Assembly (NCBI RefSeq): GCF_902686445.1 | Contig: NC_062219.1 | Coordinates: forward strand, 142,706,057 to 142,770,056 | From: Sciurus carolinensis | Taxonomy: Eukaryota; Chordata; Mammalia; Rodentia; Sciuridae | Direction of reading: 5' to 3' | DNA length: 64,000 bases | Shown here: positions 22,810 to 33,035 of the stretch, in pieces | How positions within the stretch are numbered: the stretch's first letter is position 1 | How the letters are laid out: every line of letters starts with the position of its first letter | Translations under genes and position numbers: made by a program | Notes under the pieces: generated by a model | Database searches by the model: none | What the model was told of the DNA's origin: nothing | Seen by the model: only the letters and a program-made list of their open reading frames with translations

Positions 22810-23991
22810 TGATGGTTTCCATCACCAATCCGGAGTTTTTGCAGCAATGCACACCCAGCTCTTCAAGGATCCCCACCATCAGGTTACACACCCCAAGATC
22901 CCCGCGGGTCAATCCACTCTGAAGAACCCTAACGTCTCTTAAGGGAAGCATTCTTTCTGGGGTATGCTAAGGTAGCCACTCACCCTTTGTCACCCAGGGT
23001 GCTCCCCACATGCACTGTTATTAAATGGCCCTTTCCAATGGCAGCATCTTCACCAGGGTCCACAGTTCATTGAGAATAGCCACCACAGTGCTTTTCCAAG
23101 TTGCCAACATTCCCCTCGCCTGTGTACACCCCCGACCCTGATGACAGAATCGTTCAGAGGGCTGAACCTAGAGCCACAGCCTCTCTCTCAGTACCTCCGG
23201 TTCTTTCCTTGTGTTGAAACTCACCATTTCTGGCATCGCACCTTTCCCTAGGCTGCACTTTGAAAGGAGCCCAGGTCTTCTTGGCCCAGCAAGTGAGCTC
23301 TCAGGACCACTCCCAGCTGCTCAAGCCCGCACTCTAGATCCAAAGTGGTTGGTAAGGGAATCCATGTCTATCTGATCAAAACGATGTTCCCCCTGGGTCG
23401 AGTTTCCCGCACCCCTTCCTACCACATTCCCACATCTTTGTCAGATCAATTAGGTACAATCCTGTAAGTCTTCAGCGGGGTGAATCTTGCTCTGGATCTG
23501 ACTTTGTGAACTCCCTCCTCTCCTAGGTCATACTGGGGTCTGACTCATACGCATCTGAGAACACGGAGGATGGGTGTCCGGGGGTGAGAAATGGACTGGA
23601 TGAGGATAGACCATGGAGAGAATCTATTACCTCTTTCAAGGTAACTAATGGCCACTGGGAGAAGGTAGCAGTGTCCTCAGGTCATACCTGAAAAGCCTAC
23701 TTGGACAAGAAGAAGGAAGGTGCTGAGGTAGGTGTGAGAGGCTTAGCACCCGTGAATGGTTGGGGAAACTGGAGGTCCTCCCATGTCCCATTCCAATCTT
23801 TCTCTCTCTCTTTTTTTCAATATCCTTACACATACAAAAGAAATATTACCAGGATATCAGTTCTACTGTAATGCCATTTGCTAACTGCAGACCAAACTTG
23901 GCCCCTGGTTTCCAGCCCCATTCTTTTGGCATAAGCTAGAGAAATCCAAGATGGAAGTCCCTGACTCATGCTTTTCATGTGTCTTTCAAAG
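22810..23991. other. unique-looking sequence, no gene seen
   Basis: C-rich between 22860 and 23420. No exon with recognisable coding content. Confidence 0.4.
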
Positions 23992-24145
23992 AGCTATAGT
24001 TTGGATTTAATGTCCCACTAAGGCCCATGTGCTGAAGGTTTGGTCACCACCCTGTGATGCTATTGGGAGGACGTGGAACTTTTAGAAGGTGGGTACTAGA
24101 GGAAGGAAGTCAGGACACTTCCCTTGAAGGAGATTTTGCATCCTG

Positions 24146-24196
<51 letters not shown>

Positions 24197-24424
24197 ATGT
24201 CTGTCTATCTATCTTGTCTGTCTTTCTACCTATCATCTATCTCTGCTTCCCAGCCACCTGGGGTGAGCAGGTAATCCCCACCATGAACTCCCACCAAGAT
24301 AACTCGCCACAGGCTCGAAGGAAACACCAACTGACCACGGACTGAAACCTCTGAAATCATGAGCCTAAACAAACATTCTCTTGATGATCCAGATATTTTG
24401 TTAGAGAGACAGAAAGCTAACACA
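23992..24424 (+). mobile_element. solo MaLR-type LTR with internal (TC)n
   Basis: It starts AGCTATAGTTTGGATTTAAT (expected TGCTATAG). Further blocks are GGCCCATGTGCTGAAGG, CTATTGGGAGGACGTGGAAC, GACCACGGACTGAAACCTCT and GAGCCTAAACAAACATTC, ending GAAAGCTAACACA. Flanks CAAAG (23987-23991) and CAAGG (24425-24429) could be a 5-bp target-site duplication with one change. The pyrimidine stretch normally present in this LTR has expanded into the microsatellite at 24148-24193. Confidence 0.75.
24148..24193. repeat. (TC)23 microsatellite inside an LTR
   Basis: About 46 bp of uninterrupted TC, followed by TGTC/TATC units to about 24240. It lies within the LTR 23992-24424. Confidence 0.95.
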
Positions 24425-24429
24425 CAAGG

Positions 24430-25823
24430 CCAGTGCCCCAAACACAGCCCTAGGTCCTCTCACTTTAGTGCCCACACCAGACTTCAAACTCCCTGCCTTG
24501 GCATCGTTCCTTGGGCTTCCAGAGCCCACTTTGCTTGCGCACAGCAGACCGAAGGTCGGGGAAGCTGGACCTTCAGGGCACTGCTCATACAAGGACTGGG
24601 GGACATTGGTGCTGGAAAATTCTGGCTGCTTTGTCCCTTGGGTGGGGTAATTCTGAGATCCAGGTCTGGTTTCCCTAGGGTGCTTCTGGCAGTGGAACTC
24701 AGTTGCCCGCAGTGCTGACTTGCTGGCTCCTGTGCATCTTACTGGCTTCCTCCTCCTCCCTGTTTCACTTCTCCACTCGCCAGCTGGTGTTTGCTGGGAC
24801 CTCCTTCCAAACAAACGACTTGCACTTTAATATTTGTCTTGGGATCTGCTTCTAGTCAAATCCCGATGAAGAAAGGGCCTTATCAGAATAATTTCAGGTA
24901 GCTCGCAAAGCACGATGATCCAGACTGAAAATGGGAAGGGGGTTGGTCCTGGGGAAATGGATACTGACTTTACTAATCCATGCAAACATCTGGTTGACGT
25001 GTCCTGCTGGACACCACGTCTCATGGACCACGCATTCTCAACAGGCAAGATATCACCCCAAGGGGTCAAATCTGGTTCTTGGGAGGGGGAGAATCCCATT
25101 TTTTATTATATTTCCAGCATGGATAAGCATACAGAACCTGAACAGATATTCCGCACAGTAGATCTGCCATCTTAAAATTTCATGGGAAGCCATTAGGGAG
25201 AAATATGACAAAAAAAGTATCCTTCGAAGGGCAATAATGATAAAAGGTGGAGAAACACAGCTCCAAACACTGCTTGATGGATTCTAAGTCGCGTCTCCTT
25301 AATGCTGCCGCCTTTAATTCTAATCTGAGCATCACTCAGGATCCTAGTCTGACGGGAACATCTGATTGGTAGAGCACAAGTCACATGATCCGCCTCCAGG
25401 TGCAGGGTGGAGAGAACAGGGACCAGAACTCCTTCTCCTTGCACTGTGGCTGGCAGAGTCAAGCTTCCCTGAGGAACCCGCAAAAAATAGGGGAGTTCGC
25501 CATTGATGTTTTGAAGGAAGAATGGAAGGAAGCAGTCCCCAGGCGTGAACTGGTCAGCTCTGAGCAGCTGTTTGATGCTTTATCTTGGGAGTATCTGGAA
25601 CTACTTCCTTCCAGAAAAGAGGATTCAGTCAGAGGTTCTTATGGGGAGACATCAAATATGGTGTTGGGTATAAAAGTTTACCAGAAGTTGTATGAAGTAT
25701 TTATCAGAGCAGTTCTTAAACAGGAGACCCTCAGTCTGGCTGGGTGCTTTTAAGGGAAAGATGGGAGATAAGAGAGCTATCCTTTCCAATGTCCTTTAAA
25801 ATTCAGAACTTTAAGTCTATGCA
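24430..25823. other. unique-looking sequence, no gene seen
   Basis: Several frames of 90-137 residues on both strands (24359-24718, 24401-24814, 25385-25753) show no domain, and their compositions differ by frame as expected by chance. Confidence 0.4.
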
Positions 25824-26148
25824 CATACGGCCATCTTTTGGTGTCTGCAGGAATTGATTCTGAGGATACCAAGATATGGATGCAAAAAGACCCTTCCATT
25901 AAAAGCATAGCTTTTGCATATAACCTACACATACCCTTTAGTACAATTCAAATAATTTCAATACTACTTATATCTAATACAATGTAAATACTATGCAAAT
26001 TGCTGTTTTACTGTATTGCTTAGTAAAAAGAAAGAGTTTACTTGTTGAGGGACAGATACAGTTGTGTTTGTTTTTGTTTCCAAATATTTCACATCCACGG
26101 TTGGTTGAATCCACAGATGGGAACCTGTGGACATGGAGGCTGGCTGCA
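25824..26148 (+). mobile_element. MER2-like DNA transposon relic, opposite to 3595-3898
   Basis: TTGATTCTGAGGATACCAAG, GCATATAACCTACACATACC, TCTAATACAATGTAAATACT, CTGTTTTACTGTATTGCTTA and CATCCACGGTTGGTTGAATC run in the order expected from an outer terminus inward. The last block is the reverse-complement counterpart of the AAATTCAACCAACCATGGAT block at 3605. Confidence 0.65.
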
Positions 26149-26594
26149 CGAACCTTGGGAAGTGGCGTTTAGAATATTCTGTTCTTCAGCATCACTAAAT
26201 CACAGTGGATGCTGCTCTGGCAGAGCTGCAAAAGCCCTGGACTGTGAACCCGGAGGGCAGAGTTCTCACTCTGGGTCTAGCGGGGCGAGTGTGAGAGACA
26301 AGGAGAGCAGAGGGAGAGGCACAGATCATCTCCAGGGCAGCCTCCAGGTTTGCCCTAGCTTAGGGGCGTATGAAGGTGCGTGCCTGTGTTGCCCTGAGTA
26401 GGGGTCAGAATGCACACTGAACCAAAAATTTGGAAATTTGGTAAGAAACAGATGATCAGTGGCATTTTTTGAAAAGGTATGATCAGTTTTCCTCATCACT
26501 TGGAGAGGGTAGTGTGTGGGAACTAGGGGAGCTGAGTTTGGACCTTTGTTTTTAGCAAATGAAAAGACTCTGAGTTTCCTCCCACCTTCTTCCC
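26149..26594. other. unique-looking sequence, possible MIR trace
   Basis: CTGGACTGTGAACCCGG at about 26237 is reminiscent of a MIR 5' part, but too short to call. No exon. Confidence 0.35.
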
Positions 26595-28325
26595 TCCTTT
26601 CCTTTAAAATTGGTTTTATTGAGTTTCAATTTACACACACTTTCAAGGCACTGATGATAATTCTGATAAATGGATACTTCCACCAAAATCAAGGTGTGTA
26701 ACTCCAACCAGCATCCGAATTTCACTCCTGCCCTCTTGTCATCTGTCCTTGCCAGCAAGAATTAACTGATCTGCTTACTGCCACTAGAGATTAGATTGTC
26801 ATCTTTTGGAATTTCTTCTTTTTATTTTTACAGACTGCTTTTTGATTCATTGTACGCAAATGGGGTACAACTCTTCGTTTCTATAGTTTTGCATAATGTA
26901 GATTCATACCATTCGTGTAATCATACATGTACATAGGGCAATGATGTCTGTCTCATTCCACCATCTTTCATATCCCCGCCCCCTCCTCCCTCTCAAAAGT
27001 TCCTCCATTCTTCTCTTATCCCCCACCCCCATTATGTATCATCATCCACTTATCAGGGAAAACATTTGTCCTTTGGTTCTTTGGGACTGGCTCACTTCAC
27101 TTAGTGTGACATTCTCCAATTCCATCCATTTATCTGCAAATACCATTATATCATTCTTCTTTATGGCTGAATAATATTCCATTGTGTGTATATACCATAG
27201 TTTCTTTATCCATTCATCTGTGGAAGGGCATCTAGGTTGGTTCCACCATCTATTGAGAATTGAGCTGCTATAAACATTGATGTGGCTGTGTTACTGTAGC
27301 ATGCTAATTTTAAGTCCTTTGGGTATAAACCAAGGAGTGGGATAACTGGGTCAAAAGGTGGGTACATTCCAAGTTTTCTGAGGAATCTCCATACTGCTTT
27401 CTAGAGAGGCTGCACCAATTTGCAACTCCACAGCAATGTACGAGTGTGCCTTTTTCTCCACATCCTCACCAACACCTATTATTGCTTGTGTTCTTGATAA
27501 TAACCATTCTAATTGGAGTAAGATAAAATTTTAGGGTTGTTTTAATTTGCATTTCTCTAATTACTAGAGATGTTGAACCCTTTTTCATATATTTATTAAT
27601 CACCTGTATATCTTCTTCTGTAAAGTGTCTATGTAAATAGAATCCTACAGTGTGTGTTCTCTTCTGTCTTATTTCTCCGGTCATGTTTCTGAAGTTCATC
27701 TACATTGTATCTGTAGTTCTTTCATTTGCTCATTCCTATTTATTACTAGGTAGACTTTCTTTCTATGACTCTGCCTGCATTTATCCACTCATCTACTGAT
27801 GAACATTTGGTGTTCGACTCTTCTAAATAAAGCCACTGTGAACATTCATGCAATAGTACTTTTGTAGGCCAGTGTGCTCTTTGTTTCTTGGCAAAAACCT
27901 GGGAGAGGAATTGCCAAGCTCTCTGGTAAGCATATATTTATACTTAGAAGAAATGACCAGCATTCTCCAAAACTATCATTTTACATGAGCATCCTGGTGG
28001 CTAGTGCATGTGAAGTGGTATCGCGTTGTGATTCTAATTTTCATAGTCAGTCAAAATTAATATTGCAAGTTATAATTAATGAATTATGATGTTAAAACCA
28101 TCTTTGCCTTCCCAGGGTCATTCCAACTTCGTTGTATTTTTAAATATGTTTTTGGATTTGATTTGCTATTTGTTAAGAATGTTTTATTTTATGTTATGAA
28201 GAATGTGGGTCTGTCTACAGTTTTCATTTCCTGTATTTTCTTTCTCTGATTTTGTTATCAGGATAATCCTGGCCTCAGAAAATGAGTTGGGAAATATTTC
28301 CTGTTTTCTGAAACTTTTTTACATG
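26595..28325 (-). mobile_element. old L1 (L1M-type), antisense, carrying a nested younger L1
   Basis: The left part (26595-26811: AAAATTGGTTTTATTGAGTT, CTGCCACTAGAGATTAGATT) is an antisense old L1 3' UTR. The right part resumes at about 27645 (GTCTATGTAAATAGAATCCT, CTGAAGTTCATCTACATTGT, CATTTATCCACTCATCTACT, CATCCTGGTGGCTAGTGC) and continues into antisense ORF2 at 28125-28320 (CCTGGCCTCAGAAAATGAGT). Some sequence is missing between about 28070 and 28125. Reading frames are destroyed. Confidence 0.8.
26812..27645 (-). mobile_element. younger L1, 5'-truncated, antisense, nested in old L1
   Basis: From the left: a T-rich tail complement, then the same 3' UTR as at 20431-20600 (GATTCATTGTACGCAAATGG, CCATTCGTGTAATCATACAT), then antisense ORF2 end (ATGGCTGAATAATATTCCAT, GGGTATAAACCAAGGAGTGG, CCACATCCTCACCAACACCT). 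It is much better preserved than the flanking L1 and interrupts it, so it inserted later. About 830 bp remain; the ORF is not intact. Confidence 0.85.
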
Positions 28326-28554
28326 GAAGATTTTTTTAAAAAACAAATTAAATTTATTTAATAGATATAAAGCTCTCATAGTTATATTGTTATTCTTGAG
28401 TGCGTTTTAATCATTTGTGTCCTACAAGAAAAACTGAGCTTCATGGTAGACTTTGTCCTGAAGCTTGTCATTGAATCACAGAAGAAGAGAAAAATAAATT
28501 TTTCTAGACTTAAATACAGCTAAGTGAGTAAAATAGGTTTTACGAAGTTTTGGG

Positions 28555-28770
28555 TTGCCGGGGGGGTTAGTGGTGCACACCTGTAATCCCAGTGGCTCAG
28601 GAGGCTGAGGCAGGAGGATTGTGAGTTCAAAGCCAGCCTCAACAGAAGTGAGGTGCTAAGTAACTCAGTGAGACCCTGTCTCTCAATAAAATACAAAAAA
28701 GGGCTGGAGATGTGGGTCAGTGGTCGAGTGCCCCTGAGTTTAATCCCCAGTACCCCACCAAAAACAAAAA
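28555..28770 (+). mobile_element. composite B1-ID SINE, sense, with target-site duplication
   Basis: 7SL/B1 half: TAGTGGTGCACACCTGTAAT, GGAGGCTGAGGCAGGAGGAT, AGTTCAAAGCCAGCCTCAAC. After an A-rich linker comes the ID half: GGGCTGGAGATGTGGGTCAG and GAGTTTAATCCCCAGTACCC. Flanks GAAGTTTTGGGT (28544-28555) and GAAGTTTGGGGT (28771-28782) form the target-site duplication. Confidence 0.95.
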
Positions 28771-29214
28771 GAAGTTTGGGGTTTGACATTTCAAGGTCAT
28801 TAGTGAAATTTTGTAATAGTTTCTAATTAACTTTCTTAGATCAGCCTGGTGTTTTTGTAGCTCTTCTTTTCGTTTCTGAGGCTGATCCTCAAGGTCATAT
28901 TAATTTACATACATGCAAATACATGTGAATATAAACCTATTATTATGGAGTTAAACATGGTCAGAGTATAGATTAAATATTGACAGGTGTAGGTTTTTAA
29001 TAATTGATAACAGCAAAATCAGGTGTCTGCTCTGTTGAGGAGTCCATGACTCACCTTTTTTTCCAAAAGTGAAGTACTCTTTCTGTCTGGGAGTCAGAGT
29101 CCTCCACTTTGAGCCTGTGTCCTAGAACTCTAAAAGTTCCCTGACTGGCAATGACTCTGGCCCATCTAGTCTTCTACCTGGGTACTTTGTTATCCTTCCA
29201 ACTATACCTTCTTC
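28771..29214. other. unique-looking sequence, no gene seen
   Basis: No supported exon or repeat. Confidence 0.4.
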
Positions 29215-29545
29215 GATGCATTTGTTCAGCAAGTATTTAAATGCCTTCTGTTTACCTGGTGGGGGTTACTATGGACACTAAGATGTCTGTGGTCCCTGTC
29301 CACGGGACTCTGGGAGAGGAAGACACTAAGACGTAACACATAATCATGAAACTTTGAACTGTGGGAAGAGGAAATTACAGAAAAACATGAGGCCTACGTA
29401 AAAAGATCTGGACCCAGACTGGAGGTTGGAATAGATATCTCTAAGCCAGGACCTGAAAGGTAGTAGGAGATAATTTGGTAAAAGGTGCAGGAAGTGTCAG
29501 AGGCAGAGAGAACAGTGTGAGACCCTGGGAGGGAGCCCTGAAGCA
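29215..29545 (-). repeat. L2-type LINE relic, antisense
   Basis: GCATTTGTTCAGCAAGTATT, GTCCCTGTCCACGGGACTCT, GTCAGAGGCAGAGAGAACAG and GTGAGACCCTGGGAGGGAGC occur in the order of an antisense L2-type 3' region. Confidence 0.5.
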
Positions 29546-29699
29546 CAGGAGCAGAGCAGGGGACCTGAGGATCGTGCCACCACTCAGCCAGAAGAAAGCT
29601 TGATTTTTAGCATAGAGGTAATAAGCAAGTAAGGGGGAATTACACAGATTTACGTCTTAAGGGATTGTTGTGGGACAGCACCCAGATCAAAAATTAATT

Positions 29700-30370
29700 T
29701 TATATAAAAATAACTTATGATACTAAAAATATAGCATCAAAGACAAATATCTGGACACAATATAGCAAAATGTATCTAAAACCACTATGTAGAGAGTTGT
29801 GGAGCATTATTGATAGGAACTTTTAAATCTTAATACACACTCTTAGATTGGAAGGTTCAATATTAGAAAGATGATACCTTTCCCCAATCTCAACCAGAGA
29901 TTCAGTGAAATCCCAATCACTCCCTACAAAAAGATTTCCAAAATGGTCAATAAACCTATGAAAAATTGCTCAGCCTCATAACATTCCTGGACTTGGAACC
30001 ACAAGATGCAGCGACATGCCTCCCAGCAGCAGCATTGCTGGGGCCCCACCCCAGCTTCTTGGCTCCCTCCGAGTCTCCCCAGATGTGTGGTAGATGGTTT
30101 GTGCCACTCAGCTCTGAGGGCATGTCCCAATGACATAAGGACCTCTAGCTAGGCCTCACCCCTTAAAGACTCTCCCACAACACCACTCTGGGGACCAAAT
30201 CTACAATTACAATGGAAGATACTCAAACCACACCCAACCAATGAGCTCTGCTCCTGGGGTGCACAGGTGGCTTAATATTTGAAATCAGTCGGTATAATCC
30301 TCCACGTCGAAAGGTTAAGGAAGAAAAATCATGATTATATCATGATTTATGGAAAAAAACCCTAGATGTT
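29700..30370. repeat. possible L1 ORF2 fragments around an LTR-like piece
   Basis: TTAGATTGGAAGGTTCAATA and AGAGATTCAGTGAAATCCCA resemble an L1 ORF2 segment, and TCATGATTATATCATGATTT another. They appear in a rearranged order. Between them GGCCTCACCCCTTAAAGACT and CTCAAACCACACCC resemble an antisense MaLR-type end. Highly diverged and tentative. Confidence 0.35.
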
Positions 30371-30404
30371 ATCCATTATCATAGATCAGTCAAGAGGAGT
30401 AAAG

Positions 30405-30960
30405 AACTTGATTAGTTTTAGACACATTGAGGTTTGGGTGCTTTGAAGATAGCTAAAAAGAACTAGTGAGTTGACTGTCTGTGGAGCTCAGACTAAAGTA
30501 TTCAAAGGTCAGAGCACAGAAATGGTATTTAAAGTCATTGGGTGAGCCTGCTTTTGGGAAAAAAATAATGAGGAGAAAAATTGAGGTCCCAGGATTGAGT
30601 CTTAATAAATCCCAACATTTAATAGGTGGTTAGGGAAGGACATGGTAGGCAGAAGGTGTGGAGGAGGAGTCGTCACGGGGAGCAGGAGAAAAGTCAGAGC
30701 CGGTGATATCAGGGAAGCTGAGGAAGGAAGGAATTCAAGGAAGCGACTCTCCCTACTCGATGGTCTGAGAAGCCCATTGGATCAGAACTGAAATTGGCTG
30801 CCGGGTTTCATCATAGGGAAGTCACTGGTGGCCTTACTGAGTGCTCTTCTCCATCTCATGCAGTGGTGGAGTAGACTAAGGAGCCAGTGGAAGGGAAGAC
30901 GGTGGAGATGCAGAATATGTTAAATTTTGCCTGAAGTTTAGTTGTGAAGGGACAGAAGGA
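30405..30960 (-). repeat. long L2-type LINE relic, antisense
   Basis: ATGGTATTTAAAGTCATTGG, GGTCCCAGGATTGAGTCTTA, AAGGAAGCGACTCTCCCTAC, GAAGTCACTGGTGGCCTTAC and GTGGTGGAGTAGACTAAGG follow the known order of the antisense L2 3' region (TATTTAAAGCCATGAGAC, GGACTGAGCCCTGGG, AGGTCATTGGTGACCTTG). Noncoding. Confidence 0.65.
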
Positions 30961-31254
30961 AATAAGAGGAAGGTTTTCACTTGTTTCTTGTTTGTTTTGA
31001 ACTAGAAGAGCTTTAAAATGCCTAAATGTCAGTGAAAAAGGATTGAAAAATACAAAATTAAAAGGATGTGACTCAGTAACTGAGAAACTCGGAGGCCATA
31101 GGGTCCAGAGCACAGCAGGGTAGCTTTCCCAACTAGAGGAGCCTTCTCTTATTCAGCAATGGCAAAATTGTGATGGTAATGGTTAATCGTGGCATTCGCT
31201 TTTATTCCGTGTTATGCATTTGAGTAACATTCACTAAATGGCAATATGCTAAAG
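30961..31254. other. unique-looking sequence
   Basis: No supported feature; could be further diverged L2. Confidence 0.3.
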
Positions 31255-31375
31255 TTAGAAGGGATGTCAGAAATCAGTTGGCCCAACTGCCTACTTCTGC
31301 AAATCATGAAGCTGAGGCCGGGAGAGGGTGATGTTGTGTTGGAAGTTGGCTTCGACCTCTAGGACTCCTTTTGCT
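31255..31375 (-). repeat. MIR-like mammalian SINE relic, antisense
   Basis: TTAGAAGGGATGTCAGAAAT, GGCCCAACTGCCTACTTCTG, ATGAAGCTGAGGCCGGGAGA and GTTGGCTTCGACCTCTAGGA follow the same scheme as 8755-8870. Confidence 0.5.
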
Positions 31376-31989
31376 CCTCGTCAGCAGGTCGGTGAGCATC
31401 CTTGAGCCTCGGTGGCTTCATGTGCATGGACCATAATTGTTTAGGACCCTAACCTGTTTTTTTTTTGTTGTTGTTGTTGTTGCTATGACTTTGAAAAGAG
31501 GGTTTTGTTTCCCTGGTCACCAGCCTTTCTGCTTGCAGTTTATAGACCTTAAACATGAAACTGGTCCAGTGTCTTGATCACAGTGGAGCAGTTGAAGCAC
31601 CAGTAGCCTATTGGCAATATAAGCACGTGACTGGTTTTTAGGTGACTGATTCAATGGATATGCAACTCACTTTGACTTGGGCAGACCAGCCTTGATGCCC
31701 AGGAATTTGCTAAGACTTACTCTTAAGTGGCCCATAACATTCAGGGCCTCTGTGTCCCCTTTGCAGGACAGGCCTGTTCTGTGCTTGCTGCTGTTGTGTC
31801 TGCTGAGCCCAGTAGTGGCAGTCCTATTCTTCTATTATATAAAGAAGAAAGCAGTTTCCTTGAGGAAAGAAAGAACCAGTTTCCATAGGTCAATGAATCA
31901 ATTCTATTTTGTTATTTGCATAGAAATCGTCTCCTTCTCTTTTTTATTGATTTTTTTCTTTGAGATTTCCTTATTCATTTATTTTAAGG
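31376..31989. other. unique-looking sequence, no gene seen
   Basis: Includes a short (TTG)n run near 31467-31482. A 117-residue frame from 31677 has a hydrophobic C-terminal part encoded by AT-rich sequence and no domain; not called. Confidence 0.4.
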
Positions 31990-32270
31990 ATGTTTTAAAC
32001 ATTTGCACCAGAATAATTTCAGATTCATAACATGAGTTGTAAAAATAGTTATAAAAACTTTCATATGCTACTCTCTTCCCAGTTTCTACAAATGTAGTCA
32101 TAGTACAATCATCAGACCTTATTCAAATTTTGCCAGATGTCACACCAATGTTCTTTTTGCGATCTAGGATCCAAATCAGTATCCCCAAATTGCATTCAGT
32201 GGCCTGGTTTCAATGTGAGAGTCACTTTTTCTTTTTTGTGATCTTGATATTTCTGAGAACTGCCTCGCAA
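31990..32270 (-). mobile_element. old L1 3' UTR, antisense
   Basis: AGAATAATTTCAGATTCATA, CATAGTACAATCATCAGACC, TTATTCAAATTTTGCCAGAT and TTCTTTTTGCGATCTAGGAT, then ATTGCATTCAGTGGCCTGG and GTGATCTTGATATTTCTGAG. These match the antisense 3' UTR of old L1M-type elements. A related copy is at 39547-40080. Confidence 0.65.
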
Positions 32271-32638
32271 TTTGAATTTGACTGATGCTTCCCTGTGATT
32301 GAATTCAGATTCTGCATTCTTTTCCCTTGTAAGCACTGGGTCTTGAGAGTTTGCAAGCTACTCATTCATCTTAAACCCATGCTGATTTTGAAAAGCACAT
32401 TCATTTAGAGAAAAGAACCTATTTCTGAATCTACATATGGAGCGAAAACATAATCCTCAATGCAACTAATACAACACTTATGATTCACCTCCAGGATTTT
32501 CATGAAATAAATTTTAAAGCACCATGATCTTTAAGTATTATATTGTTTAATATGGTACTTAAAACAGCTGAGTGCCTGAAAGTGTCACTTCTAAATGCCT
32601 ATTGTCATCCATCATTAATTTATTAAGAACACAGCTAG
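32271..32638. other. AT-rich unique-looking sequence
   Basis: No supported feature. Confidence 0.4.
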
Positions 32639-32708
32639 ATAATCAAAAATGTGGTTCCATGGTGTAATGGTGAGCACTCTGGAATCTGAATCCAGCAATA
32701 ATCAAAAA
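32639..32708. repeat. 11-bp target-site duplications around tRNA fragment
   Basis: Perfect ATAATCAAAAA copies at 32639-32649 and 32698-32708 enclose a 48-bp insert. Target-site duplications of this length are typical of L1-machinery insertions. Confidence 0.85.
32653..32697 (+). pseudogene. truncated tRNA-Gln(CTG) retropseudogene
   Basis: The segment starts GGTTCCATGGTGTAATGG and reaches the anticodon arm CTGGAATCTGAATCCAG, with CTG in the anticodon position. It stops right after that arm, so the T-arm and acceptor 3' strand are absent. It keeps the acceptor 5' strand, D-arm and anticodon arm of tRNA-Gln, with a base change in the D-loop region and C-to-A at the first anticodon-loop base. 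Direct repeats ATAATCAAAAA flank it (32639-32649 and 32698-32708) and no poly-A tail is present. It cannot form a tRNA or a B box. A tailless retropseudogene is the best explanation. Confidence 0.85.
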
Positions 32709-33035
32709 GTAATGCTTAGACCAAGTACTGAATCAACCTAAATTCCTACAGACCAGAGTCACCCATAAACAACTTCACAGTCTAACAGCTCCTTCTGTCC
32801 AATGCACTAGCAATCAGTCATGGGCCATTAGTGAGGATCTGACTCTGTAAGCGGCTGCAGGCTGGGCACCTTCATGAATTTGCTCAGAATGGATAGGAGA
32901 AGCTGACAGCAGGAAAAAATTTCTTTCAAGTTTTTAGTTCAAAGGCCATAAGAAAACTGCAGCTGACCAGGAATCAGAAGCATGATTCCAATCTTCCAAC
33001 TTAATACCATCACCTTAGTCAAGGAACTTACTCTT
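32709..33035. other. unique-looking sequence, no gene seen
   Basis: No supported feature. Confidence 0.4.

Noticed and set aside
24359..24814. Overlapping 119- and 137-residue frames on opposite strands
   Set aside because: Mutually overlapping, without domains, and partly in the LTR; typical chance frames in GC-richer DNA.
32653..32697. Functional tRNA-Gln gene
   Set aside because: The T-arm, B box and acceptor 3' strand are missing and target-site duplications surround it, so it is a truncated retropseudogene.
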